Below the pieces are notes generated by a model that did no database searches, had not been told where the DNA came from, and worked only from the letters and a program-made list of their open reading frames with translations. Position numbers and translations under genes: made by a program. From NCBI GenBank assembly GCA_934281605.1, contig CAKQXD010000001.1:372001-436000 (forward strand): DNA of 64,000 nucleotides, read 5' to 3'. This stretch comes from an uncultured Clostridia bacterium. GTDB taxonomy: Bacteria > Bacillota > Clostridia > Peptostreptococcales > Anaerovoracaceae. This document shows, one piece after another, positions 33,826-41,875 of the stretch; position 1 is the stretch's first letter, and every line of letters begins with the position of its first letter.

Positions 33826-35550
33826 CTATTCTCCCTTCATTGCCTTTACCAGAGCATTGATCATGTCGTTCAGCTGGCCAGCGTCGATCGGCTGATCGCT
33901 TGCTGCCGGTGCTGCTGCGTTGCTGCTGCAGCTGTTGCATCCTACGCCGTAGGAAATGCCGCTGTTGTTGTTCTGGTAGTCAGCTGGGGAAAGGTAAGCC
34001 GACGTGGATCCGCAGTTAGCAGGAGATACCTGAGCCGGTGCTACTGTATTTGTAGCGAATGCCATCGGTGCTCCGCTTGCTGGAACCGGTTCCGGATGAA
34101 TCGGAGCGAATCCGATGTTAGCGCCTGCTGCAGGAGCTGCATTCAGGTTAGCCAGTTCCGGATGGTTGAATGTCGGATCGTCTGCTGCCAGTGTAGCACA
34201 GTTTTTGATACCGTAGGCAACTTTTTTGATATTTACCAGATGCATTGGACTTACGTTTTCAGATACCGAGCTGCCGCCCCATGTTCCGCAACCTAATGTG
34301 AAGGAAGGGATAAGGCCGGTGCTTCCGCCGGTACCACCCATGCTGCTTCCTGTGTTGACCAGGATTCTGGATGCCGGTTTCTTCGTGAATTCCAGAACGA
34401 TGTTCTTGTTTTCTGTGTGTAAACTCATGGTATGTCCGATACCGTTCTGTAACAGCTCGATGCTCAGTTCGCATGCTTCATGCCAGTCGTTTACTACATA
34501 GAATGCCAGAACGCTTGTCAGCTTTTCAAAGGAAAGCGGATAGCCGTCGCCAACACCGCCCTGAGGTCCGATGAGGACTGTCGTGTTTTCCGGAACGTTG
34601 ATTCCTGCTGCACTTGCAATGTGAAGCGGAGATCTTCCTACGAACTTGGCGTTCATAGCGTGACCGCCGGCTTTGAACAGAAGCTTGCAGACTTTATCTG
34701 TTTCTTCCGGACTCATGAAGTAAGCGCCCTGGTTCTTCAGTTCAGCGATTACAGCGTCCTTGTTGCATTCTTCACAGATAATGGACTGTTCAGATGCGCA
34801 GATCGTGCCGTAGTCGAATGTCTTACTTGCGATGATGTTTGTAACAGCCTGCTGTACGTTAGCTGTTCTTTCGATGTATGCCGGAGAGTTTCCTGCGCCT
34901 ACGCCCAGTGCCGGTTTACCAGCGCTATAGGAAGCCTTAACCATTCCAGGACCGCCTGTTGCGATGATCATCTTAACTTCCTTGCTGTGCATCAGTTCAT
35001 CTGTAGCCGGCATGGAAGGCATGGAAATGCATCCGATGATGTTTTCCGGTGCTCCAGCTTCTACCGCAGCATCGCGCATCAGAGTAGCTGCTTTCAGTGT
35101 GCACTTTGCAGCGGATGGATGCGGTGAAAATACGATAGCGTTTCTAGCCTTGATCGCGATGATAGACTTGAAGATCGCTGTAGATGTAGGGTTCGTGGAA
35201 GGCACGATTCCCATCAGCAGACCAACCGGATCTGCTACATCCATCGTTCTTGCGATCGGATCTTCGCTTACGATCCCGATCGTCTTCATGTCCTTGATGG
35301 CATCGTACAGTAATGTAGAAGCCATGTGATTTTTATAAGTTTTATCTGCCACTTTACCGAAGCCTGTTTCTTCTACTGCCATCTGTGCCAGTGAAACAGC
35401 ATTTTCTTCGGCAACGCGAACCATATTACGTATGATTCTATCGATCTGATCCTCTGTATAGTTTGCGATCTTTTCTGTTGCGATCTGACCCAGTCTTGCC
35501 AGGTCGCGAACTTCCTGTACAGAGCGTAAATCATAATCAATATTCTGCAT
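33826..35550 (-). CDS. CoA-acylating aldehyde dehydrogenase, active form, with encapsulation tail
   Basis: A 574-residue CoA-dependent acetaldehyde dehydrogenase (EutE/PduP/CutF-like): acetaldehyde, CoA and NAD to acetyl-CoA. The catalytic Cys251 sits in TFDYGTICASEQS. NAD-binding motif IVPSTNPTSTAI and PALGVGAGNSPAYI are present. After the catalytic domain (about residue 460) comes a long, low-complexity Ala/Pro/Asn linker and a C-terminal amphipathic helix (DQPIDAGQLNDMINALVKAM) that looks like an encapsulation peptide, so cargo loading is by the C-terminus, unlike the PduP N-terminal tag. Strong AGGAGG site. Paralogue of the Ser-substituted protein at 45495. Confidence 0.93.
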   Translation of the reverse strand: MQNIDYDLRSVQEVRDLARLGQIATEKIANYTEDQIDRIIRNMVRVAEENAVSLAQMAVEETGFGKVADKTYKNHMASTLLYDAIKDMKTIGIVSEDPIARTMDVADPVGLLMGIVPSTNPTSTAIFKSIIAIKARNAIVFSPHPSAAKCTLKAATLMRDAAVEAGAPENIIGCISMPSMPATDELMHSKEVKMIIATGGPGMVKASYSAGKPALGVGAGNSPAYIERTANVQQAVTNIIASKTFDYGTICASEQSIICEECNKDAVIAELKNQGAYFMSPEETDKVCKLLFKAGGHAMNAKFVGRSPLHIASAAGINVPENTTVLIGPQGGVGDGYPLSFEKLTSVLAFYVVNDWHEACELSIELLQNGIGHTMSLHTENKNIVLEFTKKPASRILVNTGSSMGGTGGSTGLIPSFTLGCGTWGGSSVSENVSPMHLVNIKKVAYGIKNCATLAADDPTFNHPELANLNAAPAAGANIGFAPIHPEPVPASGAPMAFATNTVAPAQVSPANCGSTSAYLSPADYQNNNSGISYGVGCNSCSSNAAAPAASDQPIDAGQLNDMINALVKAMKGE

Positions 35551-35583
35551 ACTATGGCACCTCCTTTTTTCTTACATTCTTAA

Positions 35584-35949
35584 TTAGTTTTTCTTGCTAT
35601 AGTATTTCTTCAGTTCTTCCAGAAGGGTCGTCTTGTTCGCCTTGGAAATCTCTCTTCCGGCGATCTGCAGGCCGTCGTATTCTCTAGCCAGGTTTCTCAG
35701 TTTCACGACTCTGCATTTACCAACCTCAGCCAGGGCCTTCTCAGCTCCGTTTTCTTCTACCAGACGATCCACGCATTCCTTCGTGAGTTCGGCTGCTTCC
35801 GTTACGTGCTGCAAAGATTCCTCCTTCACGGGTTCTTCTGCCGCTGCGTTTTCTACAGGCTCAGCAGGTTCTTCCGGCTGTTCCGGTTGTGTTGCTTCCT
35901 CTTCTGTCAGCTCTGAATCTGATTCAGGTTCCTCTTTATTTGGGACCAT
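35584..35949 (-). CDS. acidic protein with SAP/Rho-N-like domain, overlapping the shell gene
   Basis: About 121 residues if it starts at ATG 35949. The first 60 are almost entirely Glu/Pro/Ala. The last 40 (VVKLRNLAREYDG...ANKTTLLEELKKYY) look like a SAP or Rho N-terminal helix-extended-loop-helix that binds nucleic acid. It overlaps the end of the BMC-H gene at 35936 by about 14 bases in the +1 frame. The ATG abuts AAGAGG without spacer, so independent initiation is poor; an alternative is +1 frameshifting on CCC AAA TAA at the end of the shell gene, giving a BMC-H with an EutK-like nucleic-acid tail. The frame is also open upstream to a GTG at 35988. Confidence 0.65.
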   Translation of the reverse strand: MVPNKEEPESDSELTEEEATQPEQPEEPAEPVENAAAEEPVKEESLQHVTEAAELTKECVDRLVEENGAEKALAEVGKCRVVKLRNLAREYDGLQIAGREISKANKTTLLEELKKYYSKKN

Positions 35950-36277
35950 CCTCTTCCGCATCATCGTCGTCATGTTCGTGTTCTGCACGTTCGATGAGTG
36001 GAATCGGATTTACGATGGTTTCGCCAACTTCAACATGCGGTCTTGGGATTACGTGCTGTGTTACCAGACAACGTTCGCCCAGTCTTGCAGCTGCTGCAGC
36101 TCCGGCATCGACGGATGCCTTTACAGCCGCTACGTCGCCTGTTACTGTGATGGTAACCAGACCACCCTTGACGAATGTTCTTTCCAGAAGTCTTACTTCT
36201 GCCGCCTTCAGCATGGCATCAGCTGCTTCGATGGAAGGAACCAGTCCGTATGTTTCTATCATTCCTAATGCTTCCAT
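35936..36277 (-). CDS. BMC-H shell protein with acidic C-terminal tail
   Basis: A 113-residue shell hexamer protein. The BMC fold runs to about residue 90 (ALGMIETYGLVPSIEAADAM, GGLVTITVTGDVAAVKASVDAG, QHVIPRPHVEVG); then comes a His/Asp/Glu tail (EHEHDDDDAEEDGPK) not found on the other BMC-H. The stop is followed out of frame by the SAP-like coding sequence, so this may be one half of a frameshift-joined protein. GGAGG lies eight bases before ATG. It follows the EutQ-like gene by 20 bases. Confidence 0.92.
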   Translation of the reverse strand: MEALGMIETYGLVPSIEAADAMLKAAEVRLLERTFVKGGLVTITVTGDVAAVKASVDAGAAAAARLGERCLVTQHVIPRPHVEVGETIVNPIPLIERAEHEHDDDDAEEDGPK

Positions 36278-36296
36278 TCGCTGACCTCCTTATCGT

Positions 36297-36986
36297 TTAG
36301 TGAGTTGCGTAGAAAACAGTTACCTTGTTCGGGGATCCGAAGGTGAGCTTTGCACCGTTCTGGAAGAACAGGCAGTCTCCAGGATTTGCTGTAAAGATCC
36401 GTCCGTCCTTTTCCACCGTAAGCGTACCGTCTACGACGTAATAAATTTCCTGACAGGCAACATCCCAAGGGAAGCTGCAGTTTTCAATGGTCATGAACCC
36501 TGCGTTCATTGCCGACCCGTCATCTGCACCGATCAGTTCATTGTAAAATACTTTGTCTGCAGGATTTCCTGTATCCAGCGGTTCCCACTTGGCTGTATTG
36601 CTGCGAACCAGCTTTACGAAGCCGTTGCCGTCGCTTTCGGATACGTAAGGAACGTCCTGACCGATGGAATTCATTACGCTTCCCAGCATGCCTTTATCCA
36701 TCAGCGTCTTGAGCGCCTTGTAGATCAGCTCGCTGTCGATTCCGCCTGCTGCCGGTGCTGCCGGAGCACATGCGCCTGCAGTCTGTGCCGGAGCCGGAGC
36801 TGCGTCACACGGCTGCGTGTTGCAGCATTCTGCCTGCGGCTCTGCGCCAACTTTAAATTCAATGTCAGCTGCAGCTGCGGCATCCTTTGCGGATGGCGTA
36901 ATGAGCGTGTCTGCGTCGATGTACATTACTTTCTGACCCTGCTGAGCAAAAGTTTCAACTTCTTTTGCACAAATCAGTCGTTTCAT
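36297..36986 (-). CDS. eutQ: EutQ-like cupin protein
   Basis: A 229-residue EutQ homologue. The N-terminal segment (MKRLICAKEVETFAQQGQKVMYIDADTLITPSAKD) matches EutQ and is joined by a Pro/Ala linker to a C-terminal cupin barrel (CQEIYYVVDGTLTVEKDGRIF, NPGDCLFFQNGAKLTFGSP). In Salmonella EutQ has been described as an acetate kinase for acetyl phosphate, which fits with PduL in the same operon; others see a role in shell assembly. ATG at 36986 has AAAGGATG eight bases upstream; the frame extends six codons further. Confidence 0.88.
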   Translation of the reverse strand: MKRLICAKEVETFAQQGQKVMYIDADTLITPSAKDAAAAADIEFKVGAEPQAECCNTQPCDAAPAPAQTAGACAPAAPAAGGIDSELIYKALKTLMDKGMLGSVMNSIGQDVPYVSESDGNGFVKLVRSNTAKWEPLDTGNPADKVFYNELIGADDGSAMNAGFMTIENCSFPWDVACQEIYYVVDGTLTVEKDGRIFTANPGDCLFFQNGAKLTFGSPNKVTVFYATH

Positions 36987-37053
36987 GTGTCCACATCCTT
37001 TCATCTATCGCACTGCTTCAAGTAATAAATTGTTATCTATGATAATACACATC

Positions 37054-37602
37054 CTACAGAAGAGATGGTACTAACAGTTCTGACGGGGAAGGAATAACTT
37101 CCGAATTTACCAGAAGACCCTTCTCCTGTGCGATGGCTTCGCCTGCATCAGTTCCGGCCCTGACTGCTGCCACATCACCGGTATAGGTGAAGTATGCCTT
37201 GCCGCCCAGTCCGTTACCGAGACGAAGTTCGATCGCCTGCAGCTCTGCTGCTTTTAAAATCTGATCTGCACAGATGATCATTGTTGCCAGGGAGAAAGAT
37301 TCCATGATCCCGATCGCCTGTACGCGGTCCGGCATCGTTGCTCCTGTGATCGCCGGGAATACTCCGGGATCTACATTAGGAATTACGATGGAATCTACAA
37401 AGAACTCCTCCGCCATCCGTTCACCGATGCGGACAGAATCTTCAACGGCTGCCACATCACCGTGAACGATGGCGATGTACTTGCCCGGGCACGTCGATGC
37501 TGCCGTTACGATTTCTACTTCAGAAATCTTTACCATCTGGTCTGCAGCGTAAATGCCTCTGGCGATGCTGTTGAATTCAACCATTCCTATTGCTCTCTGC
37601 AT
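37054..37602 (-). CDS. pduT: trimeric shell protein, PduT-like (BMC-T)
   Basis: A 182-residue tandem-domain shell protein. Domain 1 (residues 1-90: AIGMVEFNSIARGIYAADQM, STCPGKYIAIVHGD) and domain 2 (residues 92-180: AIGIMESFSLATMIICADQI, LGGKAYFTYTGDVAAV, SEVIPSPSE) match PduT. PduT trimers hold an iron-sulfur cluster at the pore that is thought to pass electrons to PduS. Here a Cys lies two to three positions away from the usual pore position (MIICAD), so cluster binding is possible but not certain. The PduS gene is directly upstream (one-base gap), supporting pairing. Confidence 0.93.
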   Translation of the reverse strand: MQRAIGMVEFNSIARGIYAADQMVKISEVEIVTAASTCPGKYIAIVHGDVAAVEDSVRIGERMAEEFFVDSIVIPNVDPGVFPAITGATMPDRVQAIGIMESFSLATMIICADQILKAAELQAIELRLGNGLGGKAYFTYTGDVAAVRAGTDAGEAIAQEKGLLVNSEVIPSPSELLVPSLL

Positions 37603-37603
37603 C

Positions 37604-38932
37604 TTAATTCCTCCTTATCTCAATATAGTCTGCCGTCACTTCGCTGACCGTGCCGCTGATACTTGTATGGATCGCAGCCCCAAGGCTGCCTTCCGGTATC
37701 TGCCCGATCATCTGTCCGGCCTGCACCTGCTGTCCGACACTTACTACCGGAGCTGCCGGCGCACCCACATGCTGTCTTGTGGAAATGCGGATCACTGCCG
37801 GTGAGAACTCCATGTCCGTCATCGGCGCCGGGAGATCGAAATCACGAAGTCCCAGTCTTGCGATCAGCCGCTTGCTCGGAACCAGACGGTACGGACGAAT
37901 CGAACGCGGTTCGAACTCCGTCTTTTCCGGCTTATATTTGATCTTCTGTTCTGCCAGTTTTTCTTTAAAGTACAGGTTCGCCATCTTAGGATGGAGACCT
38001 GCCGGACAGGCGAACAGTTCGCACATATTGCACTGACAGCAGAGCTGTGCAATTTTCTGTCCTTCCAGGTCATCGATCTTATAGTTGAGAACTCTCATCA
38101 TCTTATGCGGCTGCATGTTGTGTCCCAGGAGATAACGCGGACACATGTCCGTGCACATCCGGCACTGTTCACAAGTCGCTTTGTTGACTCTTCTCGCCTG
38201 TTCCATCGTGACCGATTTCTTACGGATCAGGAAATGGCTTTTCTTCAGGATCACGAAGCCTTTGTTCTTCTTCGTGATGAATCCGCCGATATCCGTCTTC
38301 ACAGGTCCCATCATAGGACCGCCGTCGATGACTGCATAGTCGGTGAAATCTTCGATTCCCGAAAGTTTCAGCACATCTATGACCGGTGTTCCAACAGGAA
38401 CCTTTACTGTCACCCGGTTTGGTACATCGCCTGTTACAGTGATGTACTTCTCCGTTACCGGAATTCCCTGGGAAGCCTTGTAGATATTAAGTGCTGTCTC
38501 CGAGTTGACTACGACGCATCCTACCATGATCGGGATCCCTGTTTCCGGAACGACTCTTCCGGTCAGCTGGTATACCAGCACCTGCTCGTCACCGGCCGGA
38601 TATACGTCAGGAAGTTCTCCCACCTCCACGTATCCGTCCAGCTGAAGAGCTTTGATCCGTTCTTTAAGAAGTTCGATGACTTCTCCATGTTTACTCTTGA
38701 TACCGATGATCGCTTTTTTCGCGTTTACCAGTCTGCCGGCTTCTGCAAAACCCTTGATGATCTCATCCGGGTAAATTGCCATCAGCTGCTGGTCAACGCG
38801 CAGCAGCGGTTCACATTCCGCTCCGTTCATCAGTATGTATTCTGCCTCTGATGTGAGTTTTGCATGGGTAGGAAAACCTGCTCCACCCGCACCAATGATT
38901 CCGGCATCTTTTATCTGATCTAAAAGATTCAT
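37604..38932 (-). CDS. pduS: PduS-like flavin/iron-sulfur oxidoreductase (RnfC family)
   Basis: A 442-residue RnfC-type protein. An N-terminal glycine-rich FMN/NADH-binding loop (GIIGAGGAGFPTHAKL, NGAECEPLLRVDQ) is followed by a SLBB-like region and two [4Fe-4S] motifs (CEQCRMCTDMCP near residue 255 and CCQCNMCELFACP near 300) and a C-terminal lipoyl-like barrel. PduS reduces cobalamin in propanediol compartments; here, with a B12-independent enzyme, it more likely oxidises NADH inside the shell and hands electrons to PduT. The ATG at 38932 has GAGG seven bases ahead; another ATG lies two codons upstream. Confidence 0.93.
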   Translation of the reverse strand: MNLLDQIKDAGIIGAGGAGFPTHAKLTSEAEYILMNGAECEPLLRVDQQLMAIYPDEIIKGFAEAGRLVNAKKAIIGIKSKHGEVIELLKERIKALQLDGYVEVGELPDVYPAGDEQVLVYQLTGRVVPETGIPIMVGCVVVNSETALNIYKASQGIPVTEKYITVTGDVPNRVTVKVPVGTPVIDVLKLSGIEDFTDYAVIDGGPMMGPVKTDIGGFITKKNKGFVILKKSHFLIRKKSVTMEQARRVNKATCEQCRMCTDMCPRYLLGHNMQPHKMMRVLNYKIDDLEGQKIAQLCCQCNMCELFACPAGLHPKMANLYFKEKLAEQKIKYKPEKTEFEPRSIRPYRLVPSKRLIARLGLRDFDLPAPMTDMEFSPAVIRISTRQHVGAPAAPVVSVGQQVQAGQMIGQIPEGSLGAAIHTSISGTVSEVTADYIEIRRN

Positions 38933-38949
38933 CCTCATACCTCACTTCA

Positions 38950-39216
38950 TCATTCAAATTCACAATCTTCGTCGATGATTCCAACTACGACGGCATCGAC
39001 CGGCATATTGTCATCGCCCAGCATTCTTCTGGCAGAAGAACCGGTCGTTACGACAACTCTGTCGCCGATTCCTGCACTGATAATGTCAACAACGATGATT
39101 TTCTTGCCTGTATCCGTACCGCCTCCGATGATTTCAGCCTGCATCAGTTTCAGGCCGTTGAGGGATTCTGCTTTTCTTGTGGACCAGATGTGATCCGTTA
39201 ATCTAGCTGTAATCAT
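38950..39216 (-). CDS. eutN: shell vertex pentamer protein (EutN/CcmL family)
   Basis: An 88-residue BMC-P protein that forms pentamers capping shell vertices. Family marks: residues 1-20 MITARLTDHIWSTRK, KLMQAEIIG, IIVVDIISAGIGDRVVVTTGSSARRM, and DAVVVGIIDEDC at the end. It overlaps the GrpU-like gene upstream by four bases (ATGA). It is the only pentamer gene in the operon, so the shell should close with this protein at all twelve vertices. Confidence 0.94.
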   Translation of the reverse strand: MITARLTDHIWSTRKAESLNGLKLMQAEIIGGGTDTGKKIIVVDIISAGIGDRVVVTTGSSARRMLGDDNMPVDAVVVGIIDEDCEFE

Positions 39217-39518
39217 AAGTACTTGCTTCCTCCTTCCGCTTCCTGTTTGATCTGTGCAAGTGCTGACTCTACAGACGCTGTATCGCCGAAGATCGCCAGC
39301 AATATCATGTTCTGCGGGCAGCTTCCCCGGATATCCTCTACGGTTACGCCAACAGCTTTTTCCGCGATATCCGCAGCGACGACCATTTCGATCATCCTGC
39401 CCTGTACCAGGCCGATGGCATCGATCACCGGCGGCACCTCTGATTTCAGAGATCCTTTCCGCCGCATCAGGATGTCCACAGTACCCGGCGAAGGTGATTT
39501 TATGATTCTAATCTCCAC
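39213..39518 (-). CDS. GrpU-like BMC-H shell protein with pore cysteine (GTG start)
   Basis: A 101-residue divergent BMC-H. The core (AIGLVQGRMIEMVVAADIAEKA...LLAIFGDTASVESAL) has the BMC fold preceded by about 30 residues of extra strands, as in permuted hexamers such as GrpU from glycyl-radical compartments. Motif RGSCPQNM places a lone Cys at the position expected for the central pore; GrpU binds an iron-sulfur cluster there. Start is GTG, with AGGAGG seven bases ahead. Overlaps eutN by four bases. The identification as GrpU-like is inferred from length, order and the Cys motif. Confidence 0.8.
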   Translation of the reverse strand: MEIRIIKSPSPGTVDILMRRKGSLKSEVPPVIDAIGLVQGRMIEMVVAADIAEKAVGVTVEDIRGSCPQNMILLAIFGDTASVESALAQIKQEAEGGSKYL

Positions 39519-39533
39519 GTCAGCGCCTCCTGT

Positions 39534-40376
39534 CTACATCTCTTCCTGTTTGCAGCTCAGTGCGATACCGAGCGGCGTCACAAACATCGGATTGTGTGGT
39601 TTATGGGTATATACCCCTGTCTTCTTTTCGATCATATCTTCGATCCCTGTGAAGCAGCAGGTACCACCGACCAGTGAAATTTCATCGACCTGATGTCCTT
39701 TAATGTGATTGCTGATGATCGAAGATACTTTGTCTACCACCGGTTTGATGACCGGTGCCAGTTCCTTGTGATGAGATTCGTCTCTCTTGAAAACTTCCGC
39801 TTCCTGAAAAGACTTCCCATAAGCTCCTGCGATCACCAGTGAAAAATGAGTACCGCCTGTAGGCTCGTCTGCAATGTACACCACTTCTCCATCTTTTAAG
39901 ATGGAAATACCGGTCGTACCGCCGCCGATATCTACGACAGCTCCGTTTTTCATCTGAAGCACCTGGTTGGCAGCCGTTGATTCATCCAGCAGATTCGTAC
40001 ATTCGAAACCTGCGCCCTGGATCACGTTCTTGACTGCACCCGAGTCTAAAAGATCCGTTCCCGGCGGGATCGCTCCTGCCGCATAGATCAGCTCGGTATC
40101 CAGCTGCTCTTCGATCTGCTCCTTCAGTTCTCTTACGATCTGAACGGCACCGATATAATCCACTACCATGCCGTCCCGGACTACGTCCGCATAACGATAT
40201 GCGCCTGCTACCGGTCTTTTGTTTTCATCCAGAACTGCGATCACTACACACGCGGTTCCCAGATCGACTCCGGTATAGTACACAGAAGATTTTTCGCGAA
40301 CAGGATGTTCGATTACCTTTTCGAAGTCTTCTACCATCTTGTCACAGTATTCGAACGCTACGCTTTTCTCTGACAT
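39534..40376 (-). CDS. eutJ: EutJ-like actin-fold ATPase chaperone
   Basis: A 280-residue Hsp70/actin-like ATPase of the EutJ family. Phosphate-binding loops: YYTGVDLGTACVVIAV (about residue 32) and AVVDIGGGTTGISIL (about 145), adenosine motif SLVGGTCCFTG near residue 220. EutJ is thought to help reactivate or assemble compartment enzymes; its biochemical role is unproven. It overlaps the EutT-like gene upstream by 19 bases. GGGAGGTAAAGA precedes ATG. Confidence 0.9.
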   Translation of the reverse strand: MSEKSVAFEYCDKMVEDFEKVIEHPVREKSSVYYTGVDLGTACVVIAVLDENKRPVAGAYRYADVVRDGMVVDYIGAVQIVRELKEQIEEQLDTELIYAAGAIPPGTDLLDSGAVKNVIQGAGFECTNLLDESTAANQVLQMKNGAVVDIGGGTTGISILKDGEVVYIADEPTGGTHFSLVIAGAYGKSFQEAEVFKRDESHHKELAPVIKPVVDKVSSIISNHIKGHQVDEISLVGGTCCFTGIEDMIEKKTGVYTHKPHNPMFVTPLGIALSCKQEEM

Positions 40377-41044
40377 TCTTTACCTCCCATCGCACCGCAT
40401 ATCATCTGCGATATCGTATTGATGATCTCGTTGAGTCTGGCTTCCAGAGTCTGACACAGCTTCTCATCTGCGATCAGTTCCTGTGCATCGAGACTGAAAC
40501 ATTCCAGCTCGCTGCGCAGTCTGTCCAGCAAAAGTATCTCTCTGCCCTTTGGCATCTGCATGTGAAACTCAGTGATCTCAAAACAGTCGCCGATGCACTG
40601 GGAAAAGTTTTCCCCGTTCATCCCGGTACATGCATTGCACACAAGTCCCGCCGCCTCACACTTGCCCTCGGACACGCTGCCGAGTGCGGCAAACTGCCGG
40701 TAAAGTCCCGTCAGCTGCTGGGAAAGGCACAGATCCGTATCCAGCAGGTCTCTTGCTGTCAGGAGGAAAAGAGACTGCAGCGCTTTCATCCTGCTGCAAA
40801 GCTTTTTCCCATTCCTGCAACCAGAAGAGGTTTCCGGCTTTACTGCCTGTTCCGCTTTGGCCTTTTCCTTCTTCTGCGCTTCCAGCACAGCCATCGGGTC
40901 ATTGCGGTCGTACATGTCGACGCCCCGGTCTACCAGAAACTGTCTGGCTCCCGGCGTCAGCCTTTCCCCCTCCTTCAGGTCGTAGTCCGTAAAGGGCTGT
41001 TTCTTATATAAGTCCCTTAAGTCTTCTTCCGTTATGAACTTCAT
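40358..41044 (-). CDS. EutT-like protein, probably without adenosyltransferase activity
   Basis: A 228-residue protein. Residues 2-45 (KFITEEDLRDLYKKQ, RLTPGARQFLVDRGVDMYD) match the start of EutT-type cobalamin adenosyltransferases and the C-terminal helical part has the same size and order. In EutT, metal-binding is by HX11CCXXC-83; here the cysteines seen (VCNACTGMN, CSRM, QCIGDCFE) are at different spacing. The operon uses no B12 enzyme, so adenosyltransferase activity would be pointless and the gene may have been re-purposed, for example to bind iron or recruit shell proteins. Overlaps the EutP gene by four bases. Confidence 0.75.
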   Translation of the reverse strand: MKFITEEDLRDLYKKQPFTDYDLKEGERLTPGARQFLVDRGVDMYDRNDPMAVLEAQKKEKAKAEQAVKPETSSGCRNGKKLCSRMKALQSLFLLTARDLLDTDLCLSQQLTGLYRQFAALGSVSEGKCEAAGLVCNACTGMNGENFSQCIGDCFEITEFHMQMPKGREILLLDRLRSELECFSLDAQELIADEKLCQTLEARLNEIINTISQMICGAMGGKECQRKA

Positions 41045-41499
41045 GTAAGCCCTTTCCTTTCTTTTAACTCTAATAAATAACGTTTCAATTCCGCAACGCC
41101 TCTGTCCTCCGGCACGCTTACTGCAAAGTACGGTTCCCGCACTCCCGTCTTCTCCAGCTGCCTCTCACAGATCTCTCTGTTCTCCGGCATCAGGTCACAT
41201 TTACTGATGACCCCGATCACCGGGCAGTGGAATGCGCGGGCAAAGCCGTGGGAGTAGACCTCTGCGGTCCTGGACTGATCGATCAGAAGCAGCATGCACC
41301 AGGCATCCTGCGCCAGCGCGATCATGTGCTTGTACATCCAGGCGTTTTCGATATAGGCGCTTGGAACATCGATGGTGTTCTTACCATATATCGTATCCTG
41401 CGTCCTCCGCAGCGGACCGTCGTAGTCGTTTATGGAATTGACAAGGGTTGTTTTTCCACATCCCTTGGGTCCTATCACCATGATTCGCTTTTTTCTCAT
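41041..41499 (-). CDS. eutP: EutP/PduV-type small GTPase
   Basis: A 152-residue Ras-like GTPase with P-loop GPKGCGKTTLVN, a switch region (TQDTIYGKNTIDVPS) and base-specificity motif SKCD; the DxxG motif is poorly preserved (DVPSAY), as is usual in EutP/PduV. PduV associates with the shell exterior through PduU and affects compartment movement; the PduU/EutS gene is immediately upstream here. ATG at 41499 is chosen since the P-loop then lies at the usual place and the frame before it overlaps eutS. Confidence 0.9.
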   Translation of the reverse strand: MRKKRIMVIGPKGCGKTTLVNSINDYDGPLRRTQDTIYGKNTIDVPSAYIENAWMYKHMIALAQDAWCMLLLIDQSRTAEVYSHGFARAFHCPVIGVISKCDLMPENREICERQLEKTGVREPYFAVSVPEDRGVAELKRYLLELKERKGLT

Positions 41500-41500
41500 A

Positions 41501-41854
41501 CTACGTTCTCGTGATTGGTACTGTCGTAAAGTCCAGTTCATCGCAAAGAGTGTCGGTTACAGCTTTCAGTGCCGTCTCCACGCTCTGCACATCGCCGGAG
41601 ATTACAACGGACCCTGTGAAACGATCGAGAAATCCGATTTCTACATCCGCTTTCTTCGTTGCAATATCAGCAGCAATAATGGCGGTTTCGTATGGTGACA
41701 GTGTGAGGATCCCGATGGCGCCTTTGTCGTCGATACCCAGACGTTCATAGATGTCGAACATCGGCGATGCGATCACATGCGCGATGGTCACCTGTTTGCC
41801 TGGAACCGACTCCTGTATGATTCGTTCCATCGGTTTTTCATTCATGATTCCCAT
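41501..41854 (-). CDS. eutS: permuted BMC-H shell protein, EutS/PduU-like (copy 1)
   Basis: A 117-residue circularly permuted BMC hexamer protein: N-terminal beta strand element ERIIQESVPGKQVTIAHVIA that forms a small barrel over the pore, then GAIGILTLSPYETAIIAADIA and FLDRFTGSVVISGDVQSVETAL. It is followed two bases later by eutP. A second EutS/EutP pair lies upstream of the operon at 49698-50612. The two EutS share the core but differ in the N-terminal 25 residues. Confidence 0.93.
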   Translation of the reverse strand: MGIMNEKPMERIIQESVPGKQVTIAHVIASPMFDIYERLGIDDKGAIGILTLSPYETAIIAADIATKKADVEIGFLDRFTGSVVISGDVQSVETALKAVTDTLCDELDFTTVPITRT

Positions 41855-41875
41855 TCGGTATCACCTTTCTTACTG

